Shown here piece by piece: positions 63,293 to 64,000 of a stretch of DNA of 64,000 nt; the first letter of the stretch is position 1, and each line of letters begins with the position of its first letter. Source of the DNA: Hormoscilla sp. GM7CHS1pb (GTDB taxonomy: Bacteria; Cyanobacteriota; Cyanobacteriia; Cyanobacteriales; Desertifilaceae); assembly GCA_014323675.1 (NCBI GenBank), contig JACONN010000002.1:682001-746000 (forward strand), in the 5' to 3' direction. The notes beneath the pieces are model-generated. The model saw only the letters and a program-made list of their open reading frames with translations, was not told the DNA's origin and made no database searches. A program made the position numbers and the translations under genes.

Positions 63293-63754
63293 CTAGCTAG
63301 TTTCTGCAGACCCAGGACTGAAGAATTCCAGTTTTGTTAAGATCTCTTTGAGCATGGACATAAGTTCTACTCTTTGAGAACTTGCGAGTTCCAGTTCCTG
63401 TTTCAGTTCCTGGCGTTCGATCTCCCCCTGCTGCAAAGCGGCTTCCAACTTATTCAACCGGTTTTCCAGCCTCAAGAGCGCCGACTGCAGAAACTCCTGC
63501 TGTGCTAAAGTCATACTAGACGATCGTATGCCGGGTGGTTCCGACTTCTGCCAGGGATCCGCTGGTTGGTTGTCACGGTTTTTCGCACCAGACTTCTTGG
63601 TATCAGTATTCTTTACCGCCGAAGTTTCCGTGTCAACGTTGATAATAATGGTGCCACTGGGCAACTGGTAACCGTTGAGGGATCCTGACTTCCACCAGCG
63701 CCAAGCTGTTCTGTATGAGACGCCCACTTCACGGGCATAATCTGCCAGTTTCAC
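63293..63754 (-). CDS. MerR-like helix-turn-helix protein with coiled coil
   Basis: 153 residues. MKLADYAREVGVSYRTAWRW then WKSGSLNGYQLPSGTIII is the MerR-like N terminus of IS607-type serine recombinases (TnpA). No recombinase domain follows; instead there is a linker and a long coiled coil (FLQSALLRLENRLNKLEAAL then QQGEIERQELKQELELASSQ). It could be a regulator derived from a transposon protein. It precedes the GUN4 gene by 15 bases on the same strand. Intact. Confidence 0.65.
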   Translation of the reverse strand: MKLADYAREVGVSYRTAWRWWKSGSLNGYQLPSGTIIINVDTETSAVKNTDTKKSGAKNRDNQPADPWQKSEPPGIRSSSMTLAQQEFLQSALLRLENRLNKLEAALQQGEIERQELKQELELASSQRVELMSMLKEILTKLEFFSPGSAETS

Positions 63755-63937
63755 TATTCCGTTTTATTTTTACGACTGGCTACATATTAGCCCGTTTGAC
63801 TATATGAAAGCCAAGTTTGGCAAAGATTGTCCAGTTGCGTAGGACGGGCGTCCCGCCTGTCCGGGGCGTTGTCAGCACCATCTCTTAAGCTAGTGATTCT
63901 GGAAAAGAGCAATAATAATTACGGGGCATAGGGATAA

Positions 63938-64000
63938 ATGGCTAATTCCAGTTTACAACTCCCAGAGATAGAGGATGAGCAAAGGGCAGAGGATATTCTC
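63938..64000 (+). CDS. Start of an unidentified gene (partial)
   Basis: AGGGATAA precedes ATG 63938; the frame MANSSLQLPEIEDEQRAEDI is open to the end of the window. Too short to identify. Confidence 0.4.
   Translation, partial: MANSSLQLPEIEDEQRAEDIL

Overview
The window is a piece of a cyanobacterial chromosome, most likely from a filamentous, repeat-rich lineage of the Oscillatoriales type. Seen directly: the octamer GCGATCGC (HIP1) is scattered throughout, and typical cyanobacterial genes are present (ndhA-I-G-E-nadK, the ycf35/ycf46 pair, a KaiB-fold protein beside pilT, GUN4, xisI). The species is inference; there is no rRNA or tRNA to place it.

Layout. 1-5.1 kb is a wreck of mobile DNA: the end of an AAA ATPase with a frameshifted TOPRIM partner, a MITE, a dead IS630 element, a broken secreted-protein gene, a group II intron that has lost almost all of its reverse transcriptase, and a VapBC-type pair. 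5.1-11.1 kb is housekeeping, all on the minus strand: nadK, ndhE, ndhG, ndhI, ndhA, gltA and sixA. 11.1-17.6 kb is an island of toxin-antitoxin genes, duplications and insertions, including an ISKra4-type element lying in a parD gene. 17.8-25 kb holds two neighbouring dynamin-type GTPase genes and an M48-type metallopeptidase gene, all minus strand; the second GTPase gene is split by another ISKra4-type element with a perfect 8-bp target duplication. 25-33.1 kb carries wecB, pilT, the KaiB-fold gene, toxin-antitoxin debris, an xisI relic, and ycf35-ycf46 with a ribbon-helix-helix gene. 33.1-36.2 kb is mostly transposon wreckage (tnpB relic, MITE, truncated ISKra4 copy). 36.2-43.1 kb is a signalling block: CHAT-FHA protein, FHA-PrsW protein and PP2C phosphatase. 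43.2-51.6 kb holds an alpha/beta hydrolase interrupted by a palindromic repeat, an LCP envelope protein, a serpin lipoprotein, a subtilase and rpe. 51.6-64 kb has a deleted lipoxygenase gene, a repeat protein, an FHA/Ser-Thr kinase locus, more toxin-antitoxin pairs, uvrB, purH, a GUN4 gene and a helix-turn-helix/coiled-coil protein; a final gene runs off the end.

How the parts fit. The housekeeping genes form ordinary operons (the ndh cluster encodes the membrane arm of NDH-1). Accessory parts suggest two themes: membrane or stress functions (paired dynamin-like GTPases with a peptidase) and phospho-dependent signalling (FHA, kinase, PP2C, caspase-like CHAT and an intramembrane protease of PrsW type). 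Both are inferences from domain content and neighbourhood.

Two cautions. First, single-base indels or stops break genes that should be intact (ndhA end, pilT, ycf46 twice, FHA/kinase, GUN4), often in homopolymers, so some 'pseudogenes' may be sequence errors. Second, many genes are truly broken by insertions with clean target-site duplications, and these are not errors. At least six families of short palindromes or MITEs populate the spacers and sometimes sit inside genes.
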